From Cladopsammia gracilis (lineage: Eukaryota; Cnidaria; Anthozoa; Scleractinia; Dendrophylliidae): a stretch of 64,000 nucleotides of DNA. How positions within the stretch are numbered: position 1 is the stretch's first letter; every line of letters begins with the position of its first letter. The DNA lies in the NCBI GenBank assembly GCA_022457155.1, contig JAJGOT010000021.1:252501-316500 (forward strand), in the 5' to 3' direction. The notes beneath the pieces are model-generated. The model was not told the DNA's origin. It was given only the letters and a program-made list of their open reading frames with translations, and ran no database searches. Positions 11,127 to 22,487 of the stretch are shown here, piece after piece. A program made the position numbers and the translations under genes.

Positions 11127-11546
11127 ACAATGGCCCATTTCACACTAGAAGACGGACAAATCGTCTGGACGGACAAGTCGTCCGACGATTTGTTCGTGTA
11201 AAGTGAATCCTAGACGGACAACTCACCTTGTGTTGGTCATCGTAAATTCATATCTGAACGAACAAACAGACGATTTTGAAAGCAAGGGGCCTGGCACTAA
11301 CAGGCTTGGTTACCTTGCTTTATATCCGCCATTTTGATTTTCCCATAAACCATCACTCCCTTTACTAGTTCCATTCCCCTTAGCGAGTACTGGGACCGAG
11401 ATACAACCATTTGTTCGTCTGGTGTGAATTTAAGTCGGACTTTGGACGACTTAACCGTCTAGACGAACAAATCGTCCTCGAAAAATCGTCTTAATAGACT
11501 TGTCCGTCCAGACGATTTGTCCATCTCTAGTGTGAAAACGGCCAAT
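11127..11546. mobile_element. MITE with TCACACTAGAAGACGGACAAATCGTC-type ends
   Basis: The left end (atggcccatttcacactaga, then agacggacaaatcgtctgga) and right end (tccagacgatttgtccatct, then ctagtgtgaaaacggccaat) are inverted repeats. The interior repeats the GACGGACAA/TTGTCCGTC words many times. Compare the element at 41268-41657, which has the same GGCCNTTTTNAC...terminal logic. Confidence 0.7.
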
Positions 11547-11750
11547 AAAGTAAGCTTAAACCAAGCTCCTGGCCATAATCATGAAAACACGATATTTCAG
11601 CCACGACAGTGTCCCTTTAAAGATAAATCTACGAATCATATATATGTTTATTGAAAAGCACCAATCAGGGGCGGATCCAGAAAATCTATAAAGAGGGGGC
11701 CGGAGCAATTTTTATAGTGACAATATGGGCGCGCCGAAGGCGTGACAATA

Positions 11751-12986
11751 GGGAGCTTAAGATCCAGGACGCGACGGCTTTAAGAACGCGGCGACCGAGC
11801 TAAAGCCTGGAACGAGAACGCCGTTCTAAGCTCGGGAAAAATAAACTTTAATAAGTTTTGCGATGTGACGCGGTTGTTCAAGATTTTTGTTTTGACAAAA
11901 GAAAACGCAAAATATTATAAAATGAGCTCGTTCAAAGAAGTCCAAGAAATGTTGTTATTGTGCTTGGAAGAAGAAATCATTGATGATGAAGAATTTGCCG
12001 TGTTGTACGAGGCATACGCACCGCAGAATCCTCCATTTGCTCACTCGTCGTATGAGAAATTTTCTCTTGTAAATGAAGACCCGTCTAAATGTAAAGCAAA
12101 TTTTCGTGTGGAAAGGGGGGATATCTCTTTACTTGTTGAAACCTTAAGAGTTTCTCCTATCCAAAGCATTCTCTAATTCGGAGGGCTCGTCTGGCGTTCC
12201 CGCAGCTTTTTCCTCATCTCTCAGTTTTTTTCTTCTACCTATTAAAATAACAAGAATTCCCACGTGGTCGCGAACAGACCGCTTATCAACGCTAAATTTA
12301 ATTTAGGAACTGAACATTTATTCAAAGTGTCGGCAATATTTTCCCATAGGCTGCTTCTCTGTGTGGACTTGGCAACTAGGTAAGTTGGCAACTTCCCTAC
12401 ACAGGATTATGTCGTGGTCGTTTGTCCAAGACATCACCGAACTAAAAGAAAAAATAAAACAACAACATCTTGAAAACCGAGTTAAATTTGAGCTCAGACT
12501 GAGTTGAAAATAATTTTGTGCTTAATTCCACGAAACATCACTTCTTGCATGTTCTTAGCAAATTAATAGCTTAATTTTGCTAAATACAAGAGTAAAAAAC
12601 AGGGGGAAAAAAGGGAAGCTTAGAGGCACAACTTACTTCGAAGATTTTGTCGAAGCCATTCTTCGCTAACCTGAGTTAACCTGTAAATAAAGTTTAAAAA
12701 AGTCAGAGCTTTCCCATTTTTGCGGCGTAAATTTCGCCAGAAAGTTTCAATATGAATCAAGGTTTCGATTTATGTTTAGAGTTAACACTTAATACACCGT
12801 TTTCTTCAAAACAAGAACATTTAATACTCACGTTTTCTACACAACGCCAAATCCTTCTGACTCGAGTTCTCTACGCGACGGCGACGCTGCGAGCCAGCAC
12901 TCCGAGGCAAGCGGACTGCTGCTTTTATGTGAAAAATTACTTCCGGCCGCGTCTCAAAACCGTCGCGTCCTGGATCTTAAGCTCCC
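11751..12986. mobile_element. Nested element with GGGAGCTTAAGATCCAGGACGCGACGG inverted ends
   Basis: Perfect 27-bp inverted repeats at 11751-11777 and 12960-12986, flanked by TA on both sides. The termini GGGAGCTTAAG / CTTAAGCTCCC are shared with the small MITE at 51668-51889. The interior contains the 5' part of a transposase-like ORF (11865-12176) but no catalytic core, so this is an internally deleted derivative. Confidence 0.65.
11865..12176 (+). pseudogene. Truncated Harbinger/PIF-type transposase N-terminus
   Basis: The ORF of 103 codons has a likely true start at the internal Met (MSSFKEVQEM, ATG near 11922). It contains the acidic helix LLLCLEEEIIDDEEFAVLYE and the stretch RGDISLLVETLRV, which resemble the N-terminal region of PIF/Harbinger-like transposases in cnidarians. 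The DDE catalytic domain is missing. The frame ends shortly after LVETLRV where the conserved domain would begin, as expected from an internal deletion. It is carried by the inverted-repeat element 11751-12986. Family assignment is from recollection of the pattern and is moderate. Confidence 0.5.
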
Positions 12987-13109
12987 TAATCTAGGGGTAA
13001 AAGGCAAAAAGGGGGGCCGCGGCCCCCTCGGCCCCCCCCCCCCCTCCCTAAATCCGCCCCTGCCAATAAGTAATAGATTAATGAGCACAATATTCAAATA
13101 TTTGCTCAC

Positions 13110-13274
13110 AATTTTTATGTTCTTGTGTATTCCATCGAAGATCTTAACTTCTCTAAGACAAACTTTAAAACTGTCCTCGGTGAAGTCTTCCACCCAAACA
13201 GCCATGGCGTCCTGTGGTCTGTTTGGAAGCTGGTGACTAGGAGTCACAAGTATGGTTGGAGGAGACATGAAATG
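13110..13274 (-). CDS. H-type-lectin-like exon 3
   Basis: Minus-strand exon of 165 nt with a long pyrimidine tract, TTTCCAG acceptor and GTGAGC donor, phase 0 on both sides. The peptide HFMSPPTILVTPSHQLPNRP continues to AMAVWVEDFTEDSFKVCLRE and then FDGIHKNI. The strand pattern VWVEDxTxxxFxVCLRE...FDGxH is that of the domain seen in 15372-15724 (AVWLDSADQNGFKACILE). It follows that exon in phase, giving a second lectin-like domain. The usual terminal NW-x-A-F strand is absent here and must come from a further exon. A possible short exon at about 12637-12680 was seen but not established. Confidence 0.7.
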
Positions 13275-15371
13275 CTGGAAAAAAATATACAACGATCGAT
13301 GAAATAGCTGGAAATAGGGGAAGCAATTTTCATCTTTCGCTAACACTCCATTCATCATGAAGTAAGCATCCCCTGTCAAAGGACGACAAGGAATATGGAG
13401 TCTGTACACTGCTAGCACTGAACTAAGGATTAGTATAATCGAGTAAGTGTCACATCTGATTGTACTTATAAGTAGAGTAAGTAATCGTATTGTCAGTATA
13501 TGAGTAATTGTAAGTAGTGTCTTTTTGGATCATTAAAAAAAAGAACTGGAAAATTGCCATTGTTGAGTTGCTTTATGTTATTCATATTCACTCACTTAAA
13601 ATGAGTACTTGTATAAATATTTGTGCAATTATATGTTGCGTAACTCTTCTGCTCAAGTTACTAAATAGCGGAGCTAATAGTAACAACGTTATCACGACAT
13701 TTTTGCATCATCTGCTTGCATCGAAAGAAGCTAGTGTACACTTCATTTTTTCTGCTAGCATTTCAAAATTTTATATCGTGCATGAAAAATCTCCCTGGCG
13801 TGGGAAGAGGGGCAGGGGGGTGGGGAGGTGGAAGGTACTCCTGATAATGGGATACACGAACATGCTCCGCCCGAAAGGGGTCCCTTTTTAAGGCTGGAGG
13901 TATATGAAAGGGTACTAGGGATTTCACGAGTTGAAGTAGATTTGAAAAGTAAGTAAACGTTGCTCAAATGTTAGCCAAAAACGCTTCTTTTGCTTTTTCC
14001 TTTGTCATTACAACACAACATGTATCAGGGATGTAAGTCAGGAATTTACAGCCACAATTGATGTAATCGTAATAAGTTTATATGAAGGGTATAGTAAAGA
14101 GATGGAGTGTTTCTTCTGTAGGTATGTGAAAGGGGTACCATTTTATACGCAAGGTTTATGAAAGGGTTACCCAGTTTCTGTCAAAAACGGTTTACAAAAG
14201 GATAAGGGTTTGGACCTCGGGGCGGAGCATCCCCGTACAAAACTTTGTTGAGTTCTTCCCCCCCCCCCCCCCGTTCCCTCCCCCGGGAAAAATCGTCTCT
14301 CACAGATCATTTCTGTACGTTTGTAACAGCTTGTCTCATATTTGTATATACTACAAAGATTTGACATTCTCGGCTCTACATCCAGACTTGTATAAATTAA
14401 AGAAACTGTGCAGAATAACTTGCAGGCCCGTGTTCATTGGCTCAAACTTTGCATCAGGGAGCTTAAGAGCGTTAACTGAAAACAACGAGGTAGGTAATTT
14501 GTGACCTTTTGACTCAGTGCCTTTTACCTAGAAAAATAAGCAAAGCTAAGTAAATATTAATGTCTCTCAGGTTTAGGTTTATCTTATAAGTCAATTCAAC
14601 AACAAAACCGGTTTAATTTTAGGATGTCAAAACAAACAGTAAGCGGACAGGATTTTAGGGTTGTTAGGACTATTTGAAAGGTCGTTAATAATTGCAAATG
14701 TATTCATATGCATTTTGGTGCATGATATAAGGTATAAGGTATAAGGTATAATTTATTTACCGTCAGGTACACGGTAAATATTTATCATCTGCATCATCAA
14801 ATATTTATCATCTGCTGCACAGTTTCCCTTAAAAAACGCAAATATCTGAGCTAATCGATTGTTTTGAACGAGTACTGCCGTAAATGTCTTGCTTAACGGA
14901 AGAGGATGATCGATGCTAGAGTTCGACGCCCCTTATTTTTACAAGCTACCCACGCCCCCAAAATTTCCTTTTCGTAAACTTTCAATGGCATTCGCTACAC
15001 TAAGTTTATGTCGTGGGTCATCTTTTTTCTTTTCATACACGATTTCTTGACTAGTCAACTGCTAACGACCGATTTGTTTTAATGAATTCTCTAGAGCATT
15101 TGATTAAATCAGGACTAAACCCACTTACAAGCAGATCAATAATTTTGCTTAACTGCGTTAAACGTTTATGCTTACGTTTATGTTTAAGGTAAACATGTTA
15201 AGGTTTCGCGCCTCCCCACCAAGTAATTGCTCTTGCGTGAATAATAACACCACGCATTCTAGGAAAGTCAAATTTTGTATTCGTCTGACTCACTCCTGAA
15301 AGCTGGTAGCTGCTTTTATACTACAAAATCCCGCAAAGACAACAACTTAGCAACTTAGCAAGAGAACTAAC
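13275..15371 (-). other. Intron of the lectin-like gene
   Basis: Intronic sequence between exons 2 and 3. It holds low-complexity G/C tracts (13800-13830, 14258-14280), short TAAGGTA repeats (14730-14750) and the GGGAGCTTAAG word at 14457, perhaps a fragment of the element family seen at 11751 and 51668. No further exon was recognised. Confidence 0.5.
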
Positions 15372-15724
15372 CTGCTGGAAATGGATGATTTTACACTCAG
15401 TTCCAGTAGTCCAAGAGTCCAAGGAACTGGTTCCCATTTGCGTCCCAGAAAGAGCAGATTGCACTGCAACCCAATTAAGCTCCGCAGTTCCATTTGAGCC
15501 GTCGCTGAGCTCCAAAATACAAGCCTTAAATCCATTTTGGTCCGCTGAATCCAGCCAAACAGCAGCGCCGCTACCGCTTGTTGGGTTCTTCACTGAGTGG
15601 CCAAATGAAGCAAAAACCTTAACTTCCTGTCCGCCTTGGAAAGGGGCAGTGAATGAAACTTGTTCGCAAGCGAAGTACCCTCGACTGGCTGTCGTCACAT
15701 TGATTTTGCCAAACTTGAAACTAG
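15372..15724 (-). CDS. H-type-lectin-like exon 2
   Basis: Minus-strand exon of 353 nt with a CTAAGCAG acceptor and GTTAGT donor. Phase 1 on entry matches the preceding exon; phase 0 on exit matches 13110-13274. The encoded domain runs SRGYFACEQVSFTAPFQ, then QEVKVFASFGH, then GAAVWLDSADQNGFKACILE, then ELNWVAVQ. This is the F..PF...V.V..S.gH...v.W.d....gFkaC...E....NWvA.Q pattern of H-type lectin domains, which bind GalNAc-type sugars in invertebrates. Sugar specificity is not predictable. NVT and NGT are possible glycosylation sites. Secreted or surface location is inferred from the upstream signal peptide. Confidence 0.75.
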
Positions 15725-15985
15725 CTGCTTAGAAAGAAAAAAAAACAAAGGATTGTTGTTCTTATTTTGCTAATCGTCGAAGATGAACAAGTGTAAAGAC
15801 GAAGATGATTCGTATTAATGATCAGTTTTGTCTTTCCTTGTTCGCCCCACCCCCAACTTTTTGTTCAAGTTCTCCTTGTAATTCAAAAGACCATATAAAC
15901 TAAAAGCACCCGATATAATAACCAAAATTGAAACGTTTGCAGTATAATAGCAAATTACAAGCAACTGCTGTTTTAACTCGCTTAC

Positions 15986-16058
15986 CTTTACTTCCTTGAG
16001 TAAGCACCACAACTGTGAATAGCAAAAGGTTCAGCAGAAGATGGGGCGCGTCAGACAT
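15986..16058 (-). CDS. First coding exon of the lectin-like gene (signal peptide)
   Basis: Minus-strand ATG at 16058 opens MSDAPHLLLNLLLFTVVVLT and QGSK before a GTAAGC donor in phase 1. The hydrophobic core LLLNLLLFTVVVL is a classical signal peptide with probable cleavage near TQG. It joins in phase to the lectin exon 15372-15724, giving a continuous open frame across two introns. An AT-rich TATATTAT sequence about 40-50 nt upstream (near 16100) could serve as a core promoter. Confidence 0.7.
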
Positions 16059-16361
16059 ACTGTATTGGATCAACTAAAAATAAGCTTTCACTGCTAGATA
16101 ATATACCGTATCTGTACTTGAGCATTAGTTATATAAGATGGAATCTGTCATCATGGTGTGGGTAAACCTGGGCTTGAAGGGAGGGGGGAGAGAAGGGAAG
16201 GAGCAGGGAAGAGAGGGAGAGGGGGAAAGGGGAAGGGGCTTTCAGGTAACTTTCAGTAAGGCGCCCCTCATTTTCATTTGCATCATGCCCCTCATTTCAT
16301 ATTTTGGTAGCTCTTGGTCCCCTAACCTCAAGGTCAATCTGTCTCTTCTACTGTTTCACTA

Positions 16362-16567
16362 GGCTGAGAAAACAGACGACTTTTCGCGGTGGTGCCACAA
16401 CGAAAAGACGTCCGAGAAACGAGAGCAAAAATACCGTACTGATGACGTACGCCACCCAGATCAGAGTAGTCCTTCTGTTTGATTGAGAGATTTGTTTCAA
16501 CCAGTCATAAGGACTACCTTGATCCGTAGTGACGCCATCGCGAAAAGTCGTATGTTTTCTCACACTA
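16362..16567. mobile_element. MITE with TGAGAAAACAKACGACTTTTCGCG ends
   Basis: Left end aggctgagaaaacagacgac, then ttttcgcggtggtgccacaa. Right end is the reverse complement with a few changes (ttgatccgtagtgacgccat, cgcgaaaagtcgtatgtttt, ctcacact). The 11-nt string actgtttcact lies directly on both sides, an apparent target duplication. No coding capacity. Confidence 0.7.
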
Positions 16568-17118
16568 CTGTTTCACTTATTTACCTTGTCAAAAAGGAAT
16601 GTTCTGCATGCTCTAGATTCCGTTGAATTATCATGAATTATACAGCTCTGATTCAACAAGATTAATGAATATCGCAAACTGCCTCAAGAGCAGCTAGTTG
16701 AAAGTAACGATTTGGATGAAAAATGCGACTTTTATAGTCAATAAAAATATTAGTTCTGCAGAGGCGTAGCCAGCTTTGAGAAGAGTTGTAGGCCTGGCCA
16801 TCCGGCCCGCAAGGGCCGCTTCTGGGCCTTGCACATAGTACAAGTAATAGAGTAAAAGCTATGTAGGCAGATACAAGACGGACAAATCAGCTTCGTGATC
16901 TGAACCTCCAGCTGTCCGTCTTTACTGAAGAACGAGAGTTCAATTACAGTGAAATAACTGACTGAAGTGCAATAGAAACCAACGTTAACTTTAATTAAGT
17001 GTCCATCTTAGGGAAGTGTCCATCTTATAGAGAGTTCAGTTACAGTTAATTAAACTGAGTGACTGAAGTGAGATAGAAAAAACCTTTAGGTGTCCGTCTT
17101 ATAGAGAGTTCAGTTCTT
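16568..17118. repeat. Degenerate satellite of GTGTCCRTCTTATAGAGAGTTCAGTT units
   Basis: Units of about 65-75 bp containing gtgtccatcttatagagagt, tcagttacagttaatt and gtgactgaagtgagatagaa recur at about 16925-17115 and resume at 17703-17760 on the far side of the element 17119-17701, showing that the element inserted into the array. The first 350 bp of this interval show nothing recognisable. Confidence 0.65.
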
Positions 17119-17701
17119 AACCCTATTCAGCCTGGGGGGGGGGGGGGGGGGGGCACAAAGTGCCCGCGCTAACTTTGAACGTTCATAACTTCTTTAATAT
17201 GTATTCAAACGCCATCAAACTTTGTGACTTTTCCTAAAATTTATCTGGCAACAATTTTATACGACAATTTTTTGATCACGTGACTTGATGTTTCCATGGC
17301 AACAAGATTTTGACAGGCATGTTTTTTGAAATTTGCATATTTATACCTTTGAATGAAGAAAAACAATGTTTATTGGTATAACTTTTATATTTTTACGTCA
17401 TTTAGCGTTTATTTATTGGTTTTGATTAATTTTGAGTCAATTTGGACGGTTTTTAAGGGGTTTTAAAAAATTCAGAAATCCAAGATGGCGGATCCAAGAT
17501 GGCGGCCATATAACTAATTACCTAATAACTACGTTATATGACGTCATCGTTCCATTGTGCGGACCGTAAAGGAGACAGTTTCGGACGTACTCTAGGTTTC
17601 ATTGTCGTAGCCTTAATGCTTTTGAAGTTACGAAGGGGGGGCACAATGTGCGCCCCCCCAGGCTCAGGAACTCAAAACAAGCCCAGGCCGAATAGGGTTA
17701 A
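17119..17701. mobile_element. MITE-like element, TTAACCCTATTCAGCCTGGG ends
   Basis: Left end ttaaccctattcagcctggg and right end cccaggccgaatagggttaa are inverted repeats with one mismatch and an offset. A run of G follows the left end and GCGCCCCCC precedes the right end. The interior includes caagatggcggccat. It interrupts the satellite around it. Confidence 0.7.
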
Positions 17702-19361
17702 CATGATAGAGAGTTCACTAAATTGAGTGAGTGAAGCGCGATAGAGACCAACTAAAGAGTACGTGTTAGATCTTCTTAGTTCATTTATTTTTTTTTAATC
17801 ATACTTATTTGATTATAAAACTGTAAAATATTCCAAAATTTAGAGAAAAATAAAGGAGAAAGAATAACATAACAAATATGAAAGTACATTTAACAAGGGA
17901 GAAGCGTATAGTGACCAAAGGAGTGAAAGCTTTCGAGTTGGCCACTAGTGATTACCCTCTAATTGAGGAAGGAAATAAATTCATATAACTATTACAAGGC
18001 TCAATATTAGAAACAAAAGGGACAAACTAAAAAACACTTAACGAATATATAAATATTTGCAGTATTATGTTCGGCTACCGAGGAGGAAGAGCTTCTATTC
18101 ATTTTAAATTTAATATTACTCAGACATTTAATTTCAATTGGAATTGTTTCCCAAATCTTTGATGCCGTAGCTTTTGAATCTTGTAAAACCATATACATAT
18201 GTAATTAGTTCTGGAAGCTGGCATGTGTGGCTTCCATGCGTTATTGCGTTATTGCTTGTACTAAACACGTATACTAAAATCAAAACTTCACCCTGCCTTA
18301 TGCTAATTTCTGGTGAACCTCTATTAAACCGCTTTAAAAATTGGTTACTTTTTTGTTCCTTCCACTTTTCAGAAGGGAAGTAATTTCAGACTAACTGAGT
18401 AGTATAGTTAGAAGACATGAAATAGAAGTGTTTTTGTTTTTACTGATTTTGCATGCAAATTTATGCACGCAAATTTTAAATTGTACACTTCCGGTTCATA
18501 ACTTTGCCACTACACTTCCTGTTAAGTGACTTCCGGCTACGCTCACTTCCGGTAAAAGAGCGTTACTCAAGTGTCACGACAGCGTCTCCTACAACCCTAC
18601 TTACATTAGCAACGTTCATGTTTGGTATATATCACACTTAGAAGAATCATTCCCTTCATTGTGGTACAGCCTTCATTTCCAAAACAATCAATAGTAAACA
18701 GCGTGGTTTGCAGGAACGATGACTGAATGAAAGGAGTACTCTTCGCCATGTCGGACATCTAAATATATCATGAAACTAACTTAAGCATGCGCATAAGTGT
18801 AGGCTGCTAGGAGCCTCTTGTTTCCTTTAAATTGCTCCATGTTGAATCTGAACAGCTACCACGTACGTTTGATAGGCGCCGGCCAAAAGAAGATATTTGA
18901 ACTTGACACTTCCGGTTCAAACTCCCCCGCACAGAAAACGTTCAATTGCCCCGGGCATGCCCGAGCGGGGTGGAGGGGGAGGGGAGGGGGATGTTGATGT
19001 TTCGAATTGATCGGCGCATAAGATGTGAATTAAAGAGAGTTTTTACAGTACGTTGACTTATCTCTATCTAAAGGTCTGGTCGCACTACAGTCAAAAACAA
19101 AAATCCGCCCATGCAAAAATCGAGGAAAACAAAAGAAACCGCTCCGCTGGGACACGCTATTTGTGGAATGTTTTTGTTTTTATGTTATTTTGCACGGGCT
19201 AATTTTTGTTTTTGACGGTAAAGTCTAGATTCCATATAGCTCAGAAGGAGGTCGTACACCTTATTGAGACTTATATAAAGAGTAACTGGTTAGCTTTCGC
19301 TTGAGGCTAGGGGTAGCAGTTTTTATAGTTAAATTTAAGGCTAAGCAACTCGAGAAGCTAG

Positions 19362-19450
19362 GTGGTACAGTGGTACGGTAGGCTATGTAAGTCTAAGCCT
19401 AGCTGAGGTCATCGGCTCAATCCTGAGTGGGGATTTTAGATTTCCTTTTT
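19362..19450 (+). repeat. tRNA-derived SINE-like sequence
   Basis: A box-A-like motif (ctaggtggtacagtggtac) is followed by a weak box-B-like motif (tcggctcaatcctgagtg) and then a T-rich run. The B box deviates from the tRNA consensus and no cloverleaf forms, so this is probably an old SINE copy. Confidence 0.4.
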
Positions 19451-21372
19451 TGCACTTAAAAATTTATTAAAAAAATAAAAAATATATTGAAAATAAAATT
19501 CTGGCACGTCGAACATGACAGCTGGAAAGCAGTTTCTCAAAGCAATCGAAAGCAACATATTCATATATTTAATCCAGGCTTTACGTAGGCTTTCTCAGAC
19601 AAGTTACCGGGTATCTTAACAACCGTGCTGACCGGAAGAACTCACCTTAGAATGAGTAACCACCGCTTAGAGTATAGTCAGACGAATTTGAAGTTCCTTC
19701 CAACACAATCGCGAAGATCTAGCGTAGCTAGACAGATGTTTAGTTGTAAAGAATTGGATCGCCAAGGGGAACTAACCTATACTTTTAAGTCTTCCTGTGT
19801 TACTAACACGTACCACGTAGAACATTTTGAGAAAAACATTAGCGGGGAGTTAATAGGCTCATGTGCAGTCCGCAATGAAGGAAGATGTTAAATTCTATAG
19901 GCGATACGGTTCGAAGCTCAAACAAAGTCACGTTTCAGAAAATGGAAACAAATCACAACAAAAAATAGTTTCCCAACTGGCGCATGTGACTACTGCTAAG
20001 ATGCATAAGGTGAAAAATGCGAAATGTAGAATTGTCCTATAAATGCGGTTCTGTGGACAAGAATCGAAGCAAATATTTAAAATAATGATGAATCTTTGGT
20101 GGTTAACCTCCGAAGAGGCTCAATTATCCTCCGAAGAGTCAAGTTTAAGTCTGGTTTCCTCATACGAGGCTTTTAGTTTTATGTAAATACCGACCTAAAA
20201 GCTGAAAATTACGGTAGATTCTGCATGTACCGGAGCACGCATTACGTAAAACAAAAGGAACAAAGATCGACAACAATACAAATGCAAAACAAGACCAAAA
20301 ATACAATACCTCACAAACAATAGAAGACCATGGATACCGGTACATGCAGAAAGACCCAAAATTACTCAGGCAACCTTTATCTGAGCGGTTAGAAACAAAA
20401 TATGAAAGCTGTGAGAACTGTTGTAAAATTAATCAGCGCTCGAGACTGACGGTAGCCAACTAGTCATAGTCCTAGTAGATTTGGGTAATTTATTTAGTTG
20501 CCCGTATTTAAAACTTCACCCATAGGGAAGAAGTGCGCGACCAACGCGCTGAAACGCTTCACGATGAAATGTCGAAACCAAAGGAAAGTCGGACAAACAA
20601 ACTAATTAGTCCCGGTTAAAACCAGCGCAAGAAACACACGCGTTCACGAAAGACAAGTACCACGCGCGTGAAAAATTTTCATCCATTTCCACAAATAATT
20701 TACGGATTCGGATTGGAGCATAAATTATTGTTCAAAAACACCAATTTTGGCTCAAACCCGAACCAGCAAATTAAATTAATTGTGAACTTTTGACATGTAA
20801 TAATTAAAAATGTTCAAAATTTCGCAATTGCAAAGGTAAGGAAGGTTCAAAATCCAGCATGCTTTTGCTGTCTACAAAACGAAGGCCTAAACCTGCGATC
20901 AGGCGCGGAGCGCGGGGAGGAAACAAACCCTTTCCTCGACTTTCGCAATGACTAAATAAACTGAATCACGTTCCATAAAAGAAAAGCGCCGGATGGCAGG
21001 TTACAGGTTATAAAGACCGAAGACCTAAGAAGCTACTAGTCGCGAGGCTTTTAAGAGTTATAATAAGAAACTTAACCTTCATTTGAAACGCTTCAAAACA
21101 TTTTATTTGTATACTCAGAAACGTGAATGCTCCTACGCAGCCGTTATTAGTCTATTATTTGAAAATATATTGTCTTTCTCTTCGTTTTAATAATATGTAT
21201 GCGTATATGCTAATGAGGCAATAATTATAATTCATGATGAGAACACAAAGCAAATCACTACCGTGAAGGAGGTTATGAAATCGTTTCTTAATTTGCATAG
21301 ATTTTGGCGATTTTATTTCTTCGTTTTCTCCGCATTTAACGATCAGTTTGAGAAGCTATATCAAACACTCGA

Positions 21373-21490
21373 AACAGTGTTTCATCAGATTTCCAAACAC
21401 CTTGAAGTGGGTTAAAAAAAAACTCGGCTGTGCCTAGCCTCGTTTTTCCAACCCACTTCTTGGTGTTTGAAAATCTGATGAAACACTGTT
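21373..21490. repeat. Foldback repeat with AACAGTGTTTCATCAGAT ends
   Basis: aacagtgtttcatcagattt...ccaaacacc...aagtgggtt on the left pairs with aacccacttc...ggtgtttg...aaaatctgatgaaacactgt on the right, leaving a short loop. It is a small palindromic transposon-like repeat immediately following a sequence shared with 9160-9260. Confidence 0.7.
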
Positions 21491-22481
21491 CTTCGTTTTG
21501 GATATATTACTTTAACAAGAACAACAACTCTTCGAGTAGTGAAGTCGTGCTAAGAAGCTTTAAGGGTCTTGTAAAGTGCCCCTAAGGTACGAGAACTAAT
21601 TCATTTGTTTTACATGTACAGTCGCTTTTCCGGTCACTGACTAGGTGATCCGTCACGAACGTTACCACACTGTACTTTAATCAGTCTTTCGCAATGACTC
21701 GTGCATGAAATGTCAACTTTAATTTTTATATTTAATACTTCCATTTATCTGTTGCTCGAAAAGAAAAGAAAGAAAACGAAATCGTTATCGAATGGAACTT
21801 TTACTTGATATGTTTCGTTTCGTCATTTTCCTTTTTCTTATGTTGTAAATAAATCCAATCATCCACAATAGCGGACGGCACGTACGAAAGACTTACGGAA
21901 TGACTGAATGATCCAGCGTTTTGTATAAATGTTTGCTTCAGCATTTCAGCCGTTTCCATGATTGCTTAACCGCATTAAATGACTTCCTTCTACGTGATCA
22001 GCTCGATTTCCCGTCACCATCAAAGGGAATATAATCAATTGTCTTCGGTACGACAAAAGAGAGTATAGTACATTCTTGCTTTAACAAATTGCTCACATGA
22101 GTGACGATAGTATTGTATAAAATTGAATGAGCAGGACTCTCAGGTGGTAAATAACACAAAAATTCAATAGAATCATTATTTGGAAAATACTGCAAACAAT
22201 TATTTGATTTTTGTTGACAAGACAGAAATTCTCATTACGTTTGATCAGTCCAGTTTTCTTGCATCCGTTGCAACTAGCAAATGACAACTTCTAAACACTC
22301 AGATGTGAACAAAATATTCTAAAAGTATCTGACGGAACGTAAATTTCAGCATGTTATTTTTAAACGTTTTTTTTTAATTTCCTTTGTCCTGGTTGCCAAC
22401 ATTTAAAAAACTCAATGCCAACATTTCCCCTAAACGTTTCCTGAGGTTTATTTGATATTGCAACACGGAAGAATTGTATTC

Positions 22482-22487
22482 CATTTA
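22482..22487. repeat. Left target-site duplication CATTTA of the Polinton
   Basis: CATTTA directly precedes the first base of the left TIR. The same six bases directly follow the right TIR at 39257-39262. Six-base duplications are the known signature of Polinton/Maverick integration. Confidence 0.92.

Larger units (their letters stand above)
11666..13062. mobile_element. Outer DNA element with CAGGGGCGGAT termini and CCAAT duplication
   Basis: Starts CAGGGGCGGAT (11666-11676) and ends ATCCGCCCCTG (13052-13062), a perfect 11-bp inverted repeat. CCAAT precedes it (11661-11665) and follows it (13063-13067). G-rich and C-rich tracts sit just inside. CAGGGGCGG termini are typical of hAT-like elements in many animals, but hAT elements make 8-bp duplications, so the superfamily is left open. 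A second element (11751-12986) is nested within it. Confidence 0.6.
17702..22487. other. Gene-poor host DNA upstream of the Polinton
   Basis: No supported exon. Recognisable items are: the dispersed repeat around 18430-18835 (shared with 6109-6985, containing several CACTTCCGG words); a tRNA-like sequence at 19362-19450; an AT-rich region 19440-19500; a foldback at 21373-21490; and, at 21274-21370, a reverse-complement relative of 9160-9260. Open frames here are short and without family resemblance. Confidence 0.5.

Noticed and set aside
12637..12680. Further exon of the lectin-like gene
   Set aside because: It has an acceptor- and a donor-like site, but one choice of acceptor gives an immediate stop and the other gives an 11-residue peptide without domain resemblance.
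16995..17115. CRISPR-like array
   Set aside because: Units are long, imperfect and contiguous rather than short repeats with unique spacers; the context is eukaryotic satellite DNA.
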